A DNA stretch of 64,000 nucleotides from Gemmatimonadota bacterium (GTDB lineage Bacteria > Gemmatimonadota > Gemmatimonadetes > Longimicrobiales > Gaopeijiaceae), in NCBI GenBank assembly GCA_028874905.1, contig JAPPGZ010000079.1:62001-126000 (forward strand). Reading direction: 5' to 3'. Under the pieces are notes generated by a model. The model was given only the letters and a program-made list of their open reading frames with translations, had not been told where the DNA came from and searched no databases. The position numbers and the translations under genes are program-made. Shown piece by piece: positions 34,788 to 42,401 of the stretch; within the stretch, counting starts at the first letter, position 1, and each line of letters begins with the position of its first letter.

Positions 34788-35918
34788 ATGAACATCGAAG
34801 AGAGCCGAGCCGGTCTCGAGAAGCACATGCTTGCCCAGGCGGACTCCGTCGGTGAATTGCTGGAACAGTTCCGGAGTCGCATCTCGCCCACGCTGATCGA
34901 CGGCCCTGGGTGGGACCGGCTACTGGAGAGGGCGAGGGGGCTGCCCATCAGCCTGGCAACCTCGGGATTCGGATTCGAGTTGCCGCTGCACGAACCCGAA
35001 CCGAGGGCGGATCTGGGGGTCGCGCTGTTCGAGGGCAGCCTGTCGGCCGCGCATTTCGAGGAATGGTGCCGGGCGCACCCCGACGACCCGTCCACGGTGG
35101 CCGCCTATCGGCTCCTGCGCACGATGAAGCGAGAGTCCGCGATCCAGCGAATCGGTGGCACCAAGCTCATGCTCGAATACGATATCGATCCCGGACGCGT
35201 TGGACCGCCCCCGGACCCCGGGATCTTCCTCTACCCCGCCCCCGACGCGCTGTCCGGCGAAGAGTCGGTTCGGGGACTCGAAGGTTTCCACGTCGCTGCG
35301 AACGCCGTGGCCGGCGCGGGCGGCTGGAAGCTGGAGGCCTCTGAACGCCGACGGATCGAACGCGTGTTCTCGGCCATGCCCCCAGGCACACACGTCGGTT
35401 CCGTCGGTGCCTTTCCAGCACGGTCCGATGGATTGCGGATCGCGGTCACGGGCTTCAGGAGCACCCGCGATTTCACGGCATTCCTGGAGCGTACCGACTG
35501 GCCCGGGCGACCCGAGGCGGTCGCTCCATTCGTGTCAGAGATGGAGGAACGCGACGCCTTCGCTCACCTGGCCGCGCACTTCGACATCCCGGCACAGGGA
35601 GGGCTGGGACCTGCGCTTGGGGTGAGTTTCTACGCCCGCGACACGCAGTGGGTGAAGGAAGTCGACCCCTGGATGGAACTCATCGACGGCGTCGGCGAAC
35701 ACGGCCTCGCCCAGTCGGACAAACTGTCCGCGCTCGCCTCGTCCTGGTCGGGAGCTGAAGCGGTGTTCGGACGCCGCAGCATGCTGCTATTGGTCAAGGG
35801 CATCCACCACATCAAGCTCGTGATTTCCGACGGCCGTTTCGCGCAAGTCAAGGGCTACGTGTTCGTGCTGATGCTTCCTCCGTTCCCGGCTGCTGCGACA
35901 ACCGGGGGAAGCACCTGA
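34788..35918 (+). CDS. unknown protein of the TOMM/NHLP cluster
   Basis: This 376-residue soluble protein has no signal peptide, membrane segment, Cys cluster or nucleotide motif that I recognise. The first ~40 residues are helical. The rest shows repeated patterns of two strands and a helix (RIAVTGFRSTRDFTAFLE; ALGVSFYARD; HHIKLVISDGRFAQVKGYVF). This alternation weakly recalls the ABBA barrel of aromatic prenyltransferases, and the neighbouring isoprenyl diphosphate synthase would supply a donor. That is a hypothesis, not an assignment. It follows YcaO by 39 bp and ends the operon, facing the precursor gene tail-to-tail. Confidence 0.6.
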   Translation: MNIEESRAGLEKHMLAQADSVGELLEQFRSRISPTLIDGPGWDRLLERARGLPISLATSGFGFELPLHEPEPRADLGVALFEGSLSAAHFEEWCRAHPDDPSTVAAYRLLRTMKRESAIQRIGGTKLMLEYDIDPGRVGPPPDPGIFLYPAPDALSGEESVRGLEGFHVAANAVAGAGGWKLEASERRRIERVFSAMPPGTHVGSVGAFPARSDGLRIAVTGFRSTRDFTAFLERTDWPGRPEAVAPFVSEMEERDAFAHLAAHFDIPAQGGLGPALGVSFYARDTQWVKEVDPWMELIDGVGEHGLAQSDKLSALASSWSGAEAVFGRRSMLLLVKGIHHIKLVISDGRFAQVKGYVFVLMLPPFPAAATTGGST

Positions 35919-35955
35919 GAGCGGGGCCGCTACGACAGGCCCAGATCGACTGCGA

Positions 35956-36231
35956 TCAGCCGCAGCAGCAGAGACCGGCTGCGATCGCCTCCAGCCTCTC
36001 CTCGTCCAACTCGACGTTGGGACTGATCGGCAGCGCGATATGCAAGACGCTCATATCGCTCTCGTGCACCTGGATCTTGGCGTGGTCCGGCACATCGATG
36101 CCGAATTCCTGTTTGATCGCGTCGTTCGGATCCGCCACGAGTCGCGCGCGGAATTCGGCGTCTTCGCTTGCCCGTGTGATCAGCTGATGCTGCATCTGGT
36201 TCGACGCCTGAATGACTGATTGGACCGACAT
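35956..36231 (-). CDS. NHLP-family RiPP precursor peptide with a Leu-Cys-Cys-Cys-Gly core
   Basis: This 91-residue precursor has AAGGAGG six bases before its ATG. Residues 1-86 resemble the nitrile-hydratase-alpha-like NHLP leader: helical ITRASEDAEFRARLVADPND, AIKQEFGIDVPDHAKIQVHE, then VELDEERLEAIAAG. Cleavage by the C39 exporter is expected after Ala-Gly (residues 85-86), leaving LCCCG (87-91), encoded CTC TGC TGC TGC GGC. All three Cys are potential cyclodehydratase targets, so a tri-thiazole or tri-thiazoline pentapeptide is predicted. The core is far shorter than most NHLP cores. The gene is alone on the minus strand between the two plus-strand operons. Confidence 0.9.
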   Translation of the reverse strand: MSVQSVIQASNQMQHQLITRASEDAEFRARLVADPNDAIKQEFGIDVPDHAKIQVHESDMSVLHIALPISPNVELDEERLEAIAAGLCCCG

Positions 36232-36243
36232 GTTGCCTCCTTG

Positions 36244-36283
36244 TTGCGGGACAAGAACGTGCTTTTTGCGGGACAAGAACGTG
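36244..36283. repeat. 18-bp direct repeats in the precursor/exporter divergent control region
   Basis: TTGCGGGACAAGAACGTG occurs twice without mismatch (36244-36261 and 36266-36283), two turns of the helix apart (22 bp). The repeats lie between the precursor Shine-Dalgarno and an AT-rich ATTGT-T-ACAAT dyad (36295-36305). Position suggests tandem binding sites for a regulator of the divergent precursor and export genes. No cluster-encoded regulator is visible. Confidence 0.65.
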
Positions 36284-36367
36284 AGAACTACTAGATTGTT
36301 ACAATAACACCTTGAAGCGAAGTTCGCACGGTGTGGCCGAGGAGATGCGACAAAAAGGGACATCATC

Positions 36368-37171
36368 ATGTTCAACCGTTTCGGTAACTCGTTTCGTGAA
36401 CAGGCGATTGCCGCGAGCGAAAATCGGCAGCAGCTCGACCGTCTGCTCCGCTTTACGGCCCCGCACGAGCGCATCGTTCTCGCAACGACGGGATTGCTGC
36501 TTGCCGGCCTCGGAATCTGGATCCTGTTCGGCAGTATCGATCGGGAAATCACGCTTCAGGGTGTATTGGTGGAGCCGGGGCAGCGCTACGAGATCGTCGC
36601 CACGGAGTCCGGGTACCTCGTGGAGTATCTGGTCGAGCCAGGGGAACGGGTCGAGGCCGGAGCGGCGATCGCGCGCCAGAGCGTCCCGGCGTCGGCTGGC
36701 GAAGCGGGCGTAGCGCCGGCGGGAGCAGAGCAGCGCCCTCCCGATTCGGAAACTATTGCCAGCCAGATGGGAGGCGAGGTCATGGTGCTGCGCGCTGCCA
36801 TGGGCGATTACCTGTCGGCCGGCACCGCCGTAGCGCAGCTCCGGGAGCCTGTGGATCGCCCCCTGCAGGCGGCGGTGCGTGCATCTCCACAGGTGGCGCA
36901 ACGCTTGCGTCCGGGCATGCGGGCGTTGGTAGAGGTGCAGTTGCCCGATGGCGACACGCATCGGCTGGACGGGACGGTGAGTGCCGCCACGGGACCGTCC
37001 CCGGTGTGGCTCTCGAATTGGCCGGTGGCGGATGCGGAAAGCGCGCCGCGCATCGACATAGACCTCGAAGCGGTGCCCGGTATGGCTCTCCGCGACGGGA
37101 CGCCGTGCCGGGTTCGGATCAGTCTCGGGCGATACTCGCTGGCGGCGCTGCTCGGCCTCCGATCGGTCTGA
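36368..37171 (+). CDS. NHLM-type HlyD secretion adaptor, short form
   Basis: This 267-residue membrane-fusion protein has one membrane helix at ~36-56 (VLATTGLLLAGLGIWILFG). It continues into a split lipoyl domain (EIVATESGYLVEYLVEPGERV and VMVLRAAMGDYLSAGTAVAQ) and a beta-barrel C-terminus. The coiled-coil hairpin that normally separates the lipoyl halves is reduced to ~30 residues, so it is shorter than usual adaptors. It matches the NHLM secretion protein that accompanies peptidase-ABC exporters, and is followed after 1 bp by that exporter. It is the first gene of the export operon. Confidence 0.85.
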   Translation: MFNRFGNSFREQAIAASENRQQLDRLLRFTAPHERIVLATTGLLLAGLGIWILFGSIDREITLQGVLVEPGQRYEIVATESGYLVEYLVEPGERVEAGAAIARQSVPASAGEAGVAPAGAEQRPPDSETIASQMGGEVMVLRAAMGDYLSAGTAVAQLREPVDRPLQAAVRASPQVAQRLRPGMRALVEVQLPDGDTHRLDGTVSAATGPSPVWLSNWPVADAESAPRIDIDLEAVPGMALRDGTPCRVRISLGRYSLAALLGLRSV

Positions 37172-37172
37172 A

Positions 37173-39401
37173 ATGGCATCACGCGGTCCACCGACGGCGT
37201 CGCGGGGGCACCGGGACGCCTCCGGCGAACGAAGTCGGCGCGCCGTTACGCCCCTCCTCCTCCAGACACATGCGACAGAGTGCGGTGCCGCGTGCCTCGG
37301 GAGCGTGCTGGCCCATTTCGGGCGCTGGGTACCCCTTACGGAATTGCGCGGCACGTGCGAAGTCGGTCGGGACGGATCCACCGCCGCAGGCCTGAAGCGA
37401 GCCGCCGAGCACTACGGCCTCGAGTGTTCCGGCTGGAGCGTAGAGGTGAAACGGCTCAGGCAGATGCCTCTGCCGATGATTCTGTTCTGGGAATTCAACC
37501 ACTTTGTGGTTCTGGAAGGATTCGACCAGAAATGGTTCTATCTGAACGATCCGGCCACGGGGCGCCGCAAGCTCTCCGCGCAGGAGTTCGAGGCCGGGTT
37601 CACAGGGGTTGCCCTGAAGTTCCGCCCCGGCCCGGGATTCAAACGTGGAGGTGCTCCGTCAAACCTGTGGCAGCGTCTCCCACAGTGGCTTAGCGGGTCC
37701 TCGGGCGGGGTGGCGCGTGCCATTGCTTGCGGGCTGCTGCTGGCCGGACTGGCGCTGTCGGTGCCGTTCGCCGCCTCCCTGTTCGTCGACCGCATTGTGG
37801 GCGAAAACGAGCCCTGGGGACTCCCTGTGGCGGGAGCGCTGGCGGTGGCCGGTTGTCTGGTGTACGGCATCGCCTGGATGAAGGGGTGGTTCCTGCGACG
37901 CCTTGCGATCCGCATGTCGATCGTCTTCGGCAACCGTTGCGTATCGCGGCTGATGCAGCTGCCGGTGGAGTACTTCAGCCACCGGCTTGTAGGCGAGCTG
38001 ACCACGCGCATCTTTTCGATCGACAGGATCGCCTGGGGCCTGTCGGAGCTCTTTGTCGGCCAGTTGATCGACGTCGCCATGAGCACCGTCTTCCTGGCGG
38101 CCATGGTGGCGTACGACCCGATGCTGGCGCTGCTGGTCCTCGGGCTGACGGTGCTGAACGCGTTGCTCCTGCGGCCGGTCGCGCGCGTCCGCTCCGAGGA
38201 GGCTGTCGCGCTGCGCCACGAGCAGGGATTGCTGACGGGCGTAGGTACTCTGATGCTAAGCCATGCGGACACGCTGCGCATGACGGCATCGGAGGACCGG
38301 ATGTTCGCCCGCTGGGGCGGCCATCAGGCTCGCGAGTTGAGGGCGCACCAGCGATTCGCCGAACTCGGCTACCTCATCGCGGCCACGCCGGGCCTGTTGA
38401 AGATACTCGGTGGTGCCGTGGTTCTGGCTGTCGGGGCGACGAAGGTCATGGCCGGCGAGCTGACGCTGGGCGCTCTGCTGGCGTTCTACCTGTTGTCGGT
38501 GCTTTTTCTGGACCCCGCCGGACGCTTCGTCGAATTCGTGCTTGAGCGCCAGACGCTCCTCACCGACATGCAACGTCTGGACGACATTACGGAGACGCCG
38601 AGAGACCCGGGCCTGAAGCGCCTGGCGAACATGCCGGAGGGCATTGCCACCTTCAACGGGCGACTTCGGTTGACGGGGCACGTCGAGTTGCGCGACGTGA
38701 CCTTCGGCTACAACCGCAACCGCCCTCCGCTGATCGATGGCTTCAGCCTTGTCGTCAAACCCGGACAGCGCATCGCGGTGGTTGGGCCGAGCGGCTCCGG
38801 AAAGTCGACGCTGGCCCGTCTGATCGCGGGCATTCTGCATCCCTGGTCGGGAGAGATTCTGTTTGACGGCCGACCCAGGCACGAGATTCCACCCGAAGTG
38901 GTGTCGCGCTCCCTCTCCATGGTGGACCAGCATGTGGTCCTCTTCTCGGCCACCGTGCGCGACAACCTCACGCTGTGGAACGCCGCGGTGCCCGACGACG
39001 ACATCGTCGCTGCCGCCCGTGACGCCGATATCCATGACGAAATCCTCGGCAGGCCCCTCGGCTACTCGACACGGGTGGACGAGGATGGCGGCAACCTTAG
39101 CGGCGGGCAGCGGCAGCGCCTTGAAATAGCCCGGGCGCTGGTCGGGAACCCGACGGTGCTGATTCTCGACGAGGCGACGAGCGCGCTGGACCCGGCGACC
39201 GAGGTGCGCGTCGACGACGCACTGCGCCGCCGGGGCGTCAGTTGTCTGATCGTCGCGCATCGGTTGAGCACGATTCGGGACTGCGATCAGATCATTGTGA
39301 TGAACGAGGGCAAGGAGGTGCAGCGCGGCACCCACGACGAACTGCTTGCGGACGCGGACGGGATGTACCATCGCCTCGTGCGGACGGAGCTGGGCGTATG
39401 A
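37173..39401 (+). CDS. NHLM ABC exporter with C39 leader peptidase
   Basis: This 742-residue exporter cuts the leader and pumps the peptide. Residues ~25-150 are the C39 cysteine peptidase: Gln31, Cys37 in TECGAACLG, His110 in WEFNHFVVLEG and Asp126 in LNDPATG. About 165-470 is the six-helix membrane domain. About 495-742 is the ATPase, with Walker A GPSGSGKST, signature LSGGQRQRLEIARAL and Walker B LILDEATSALD. All catalytic residues are present, so the LCCCG precursor should be cleaved behind its Ala-Gly. The stop overlaps the start of the second ABC protein (ATGA). Confidence 0.93.
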   Translation: MASRGPPTASRGHRDASGERSRRAVTPLLLQTHATECGAACLGSVLAHFGRWVPLTELRGTCEVGRDGSTAAGLKRAAEHYGLECSGWSVEVKRLRQMPLPMILFWEFNHFVVLEGFDQKWFYLNDPATGRRKLSAQEFEAGFTGVALKFRPGPGFKRGGAPSNLWQRLPQWLSGSSGGVARAIACGLLLAGLALSVPFAASLFVDRIVGENEPWGLPVAGALAVAGCLVYGIAWMKGWFLRRLAIRMSIVFGNRCVSRLMQLPVEYFSHRLVGELTTRIFSIDRIAWGLSELFVGQLIDVAMSTVFLAAMVAYDPMLALLVLGLTVLNALLLRPVARVRSEEAVALRHEQGLLTGVGTLMLSHADTLRMTASEDRMFARWGGHQARELRAHQRFAELGYLIAATPGLLKILGGAVVLAVGATKVMAGELTLGALLAFYLLSVLFLDPAGRFVEFVLERQTLLTDMQRLDDITETPRDPGLKRLANMPEGIATFNGRLRLTGHVELRDVTFGYNRNRPPLIDGFSLVVKPGQRIAVVGPSGSGKSTLARLIAGILHPWSGEILFDGRPRHEIPPEVVSRSLSMVDQHVVLFSATVRDNLTLWNAAVPDDDIVAAARDADIHDEILGRPLGYSTRVDEDGGNLSGGQRQRLEIARALVGNPTVLILDEATSALDPATEVRVDDALRRRGVSCLIVAHRLSTIRDCDQIIVMNEGKEVQRGTHDELLADADGMYHRLVRTELGV

Positions 39402-42328
39402 CCGCCCCCGAGAGGCTCACGCTCGCTCAGGCCGCCGCCGAGTGGGGCACAGTGGTGCTTTGCGCGGGCAATTCGCCCGTCGATATCGGCGATCCCGAGT
39501 TTGCCTGGTTCATTGAATCCGGCGCGGTCGACCTTTTCCTCGTCGAGCGGCAGGGCGAGGTGGAGCAATCCGCGCCACAGCACATGCTGCGTGCTCGCGC
39601 CGGCCGCCTCCTGCCCGGCACCGCGCCGCAGGAGGACCTCACTTCACTCTGGGTGATCGCCAAGGGGTTGCCCGGCACCACGCTCCGGCGTCTTCCGGTC
39701 TCCCGGCTGAGCGCCATCCGCAGCGTGGAACTGGCCGAGCAGATTGACGCCTGGCTCGTCGACATCTCGGCGATGCTGGTTCGCGACGTCACCCACTCTC
39801 CTCGGACGGACGCGCTTCTCGCAACAGGCGAGGCACCGATGACGAGAAACGGCACACTTGCGGTGCGCCGCGGAGTGGTCTGGCTTACCGGGCTGCAGCC
39901 CCATGCGGGTCTGTTCATGGGCTTGATCGATCCTGCCCGAAGCGAGACGGGACCCGGTGCGTCCGGATGCGCGCTGCCGCTGACACCCTCCACGTGGTTC
40001 AGCCTGACGCGCGAGGTGCGAGTCTCGACGGCGTCCTCCGCGGAACTCGCCGAACGCGAGCTGTTGCTGCCGGCGGTGAACGCGTTCAACCACATCGCGT
40101 TCTCGCTCGAGCGGTTGAACCGTCAGCTGGCGGTCGTCGACCAGGCGAACCTTGCGCGGGCGCGAGTCCTTGGCCGCCGGAGTGACGAGGAGGACGCCCG
40201 CCGGCGGCTCTTTGATCTCTATGGTGTCCTCGATGGCGATGAGGGAGCCGGAGAAAAGGATGTCTCGGCGCTGTACGACGCCCTGAGAGCGATCGGGCGG
40301 CACGAAGGCATCACATTCCAGGGTCCGGCCTCCACCGGTGGATCCGACCCGGAGACCGCTCTCGCCAAGGTGCTCCGCGCGTCCGGAGTACGCGCCCGGC
40401 AGGTGCGGCTCTCCGGGAAGGATCGGTGGTGGGTCGGCGACAGCGGCGCCATGCTGGCGTTTCGGGCCGCCGACGGCAGGCCTGTGGCGCTCCTGCCGGG
40501 GCTGTTGGGGAACTACCGGGAAATCGATCCCGCCAGCGGGCGCAAGCGGCGGGTCACGGCCGCCCGCGCTGCATCGCTACGCCCGGACGCCTGGCTTTTC
40601 TACGCGCCCTTGCGGGGGGAAGCCAGCCGATGGCGGGATCTGCTGAGACTCGCTGGAAAGGGATTGGGGGCCGACTCGGCCCGCATCGTGTTAACGGGGG
40701 TGCTGGGTGGCCTGGTCGCACTGTTGCCGGCGGTTGCGATCGGCTTTGTCGCGGATGAAGTGATTCCGGTCAACGATGTCGGTCTCCTGTACGGGATCAG
40801 CGTGGGCCTGGTGGCGTTCGGCCTCGTGCGCGCCCTCACGCGCGTCCTTCAGGGCATGACAGTGATGCGCTTCGAGAGCCGGGCAACCTCCCGCCTGGAG
40901 TCCGCGTTCTGGGACCGGCTGCTGCGGCTGCCGACGAGGGTCCTCAGGCGCTATCCCGCCAATGACCTGGCGATGCGGGGCATGACCTTCCAGAGCGCCC
41001 GCGGCGCCGCGCAGAGCGTGATCGGCAACGGCGTGCTGTCGATCGTTTTCCTGTCGCCGGCGTTCCTGCTCATCGGTCTCCGCGATCCGATGCTGGGGTG
41101 GCTGACTGCGGCGTTCGGGGTAGCGTCGATGGTCGCGACCGTGGCGCTCGGACTGCAGCAGATTGCGCCATACCGCCGTCGCCTGAGGGCTGCCGGTCGG
41201 CTGGCCGGCCGGTTGTTCCAACTCGTCAACGGCATATCCAAGCTGCGAGTGGACGGGGCCGAGGGCTCGGGCTTTGCGGTCTGGGCTCGGGACTACCGCG
41301 AACAGAAGCGCGCGGAACTGGAAGTCGGGGCGGTCGAGATGCACCTCCGGGCACTCGGGGCTGCCCTGCCACTGCTGGCGGCGGCATTGCTGGTCCTGAT
41401 CCTTACGCTGTCGGGCCCGGAGACAATCGCGGTCGGCGACTTCATCGTCGTCTACGTCCTGTTCCTGCTCTACCAGACGGCGGTGGTCCGCCTGGGTGAG
41501 TCGGTCAGCGTACTGGCCGGCATCGTGCCCGCATTCGATCAGATTCGGCCGCTGCTGGCCGAGACGCCCGAAACGGGGGCCGAGGGACAATCCGTGGAGA
41601 TGCTGGGCGGTGACGTCGCTTTCGACCACGTCTCGTTCCGCTACGATGCCGACGGGCCGCTGATCCTGGATGACGTATCGATCCAGGTCCGCGCGGGCGA
41701 GTTCGTCGCGATCGCCGGCGAGTCGGGGGCGGGCAAGAGCACGCTCTTTCGGCTCGCCCTCGGATTGGAGCGGCCGTCGAGCGGATCGGTCTACTATGAC
41801 GACCGCGACCTGCAACACCTCGATCTCCGGGAAGTGCGCCGGCATATCGGCGTGGTGCCGCAAATGGTGCGTCTCCACCCGCAGGACCTGTGGGACAACA
41901 TCGTCGGCGATCATCAGGGGGTCACTCCCGAAGATGCGTGGCGCGCGATCCAGCTTGCCGCCATCGATCGCGAAATCTCGGCCATGCCGATGGGCATGCT
42001 GACACCCGTGGGCGCGAGTGCCGCCGTCACCTCGGGAGGCGAGAGCCAGCGTATTCGCCTCGCCCACGCACTGATCAGCGACCCACGCATCCTGCTGCTC
42101 GATGAGGCGACCAACTGGCTGGACAACGAAACGCAGTCCAGGGTCCTGGCCAATCTGTCCGGCCTGACATCGACACGGATCGTGATTGCGCACCGTGTCT
42201 CGACGCTTCGGCACGCGGACCGTATATACGTGATGCACGCGGGAAGAATCGTCCAGGAGGGTTCGTTCGAGGAGCTGGCCGCAACCCCGGGCGTCTTTCA
42301 GGATCTCGTGCGGCGGCAGGTAGCCTGA
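39398..42328 (+). CDS. NHLM second ABC transporter, ATP-binding, with cNMP-like N-domain
   Basis: This 976-residue protein is of the NHLM ABC2 type. The N-terminal ~120 residues resemble a cyclic-nucleotide-binding-like fold, followed by a helical spacer. A membrane domain lies at ~430-720 and an ATPase at ~735-976 with Walker A GESGAGKSTL, signature TSGGESQRI and Walker B LLLDEATNWLD. The signature starts TSGGE instead of LSGGQ. Such proteins always accompany the C39 exporter in NHLP clusters and probably act with it as a heterodimer. No protease residues are present. The start overlaps the preceding gene by 4 bp. Confidence 0.9.
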   Translation: MTAPERLTLAQAAAEWGTVVLCAGNSPVDIGDPEFAWFIESGAVDLFLVERQGEVEQSAPQHMLRARAGRLLPGTAPQEDLTSLWVIAKGLPGTTLRRLPVSRLSAIRSVELAEQIDAWLVDISAMLVRDVTHSPRTDALLATGEAPMTRNGTLAVRRGVVWLTGLQPHAGLFMGLIDPARSETGPGASGCALPLTPSTWFSLTREVRVSTASSAELAERELLLPAVNAFNHIAFSLERLNRQLAVVDQANLARARVLGRRSDEEDARRRLFDLYGVLDGDEGAGEKDVSALYDALRAIGRHEGITFQGPASTGGSDPETALAKVLRASGVRARQVRLSGKDRWWVGDSGAMLAFRAADGRPVALLPGLLGNYREIDPASGRKRRVTAARAASLRPDAWLFYAPLRGEASRWRDLLRLAGKGLGADSARIVLTGVLGGLVALLPAVAIGFVADEVIPVNDVGLLYGISVGLVAFGLVRALTRVLQGMTVMRFESRATSRLESAFWDRLLRLPTRVLRRYPANDLAMRGMTFQSARGAAQSVIGNGVLSIVFLSPAFLLIGLRDPMLGWLTAAFGVASMVATVALGLQQIAPYRRRLRAAGRLAGRLFQLVNGISKLRVDGAEGSGFAVWARDYREQKRAELEVGAVEMHLRALGAALPLLAAALLVLILTLSGPETIAVGDFIVVYVLFLLYQTAVVRLGESVSVLAGIVPAFDQIRPLLAETPETGAEGQSVEMLGGDVAFDHVSFRYDADGPLILDDVSIQVRAGEFVAIAGESGAGKSTLFRLALGLERPSSGSVYYDDRDLQHLDLREVRRHIGVVPQMVRLHPQDLWDNIVGDHQGVTPEDAWRAIQLAAIDREISAMPMGMLTPVGASAAVTSGGESQRIRLAHALISDPRILLLDEATNWLDNETQSRVLANLSGLTSTRIVIAHRVSTLRHADRIYVMHAGRIVQEGSFEELAATPGVFQDLVRRQVA

Positions 42329-42401
42329 CCGGTGGCCGGAACGTTAGCTTGGATTGGGCGGGGTTCAGCGCAGCGTGTCACCTTGGTAGAGGGTTCCCAG
42401 G

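Noticed and set aside
34788..35918. Calling the unknown cluster protein a prenyltransferase
   Set aside because: The resemblance to the ABBA fold is by eye only and no motif supports it; kept as a finding, not as an annotation.
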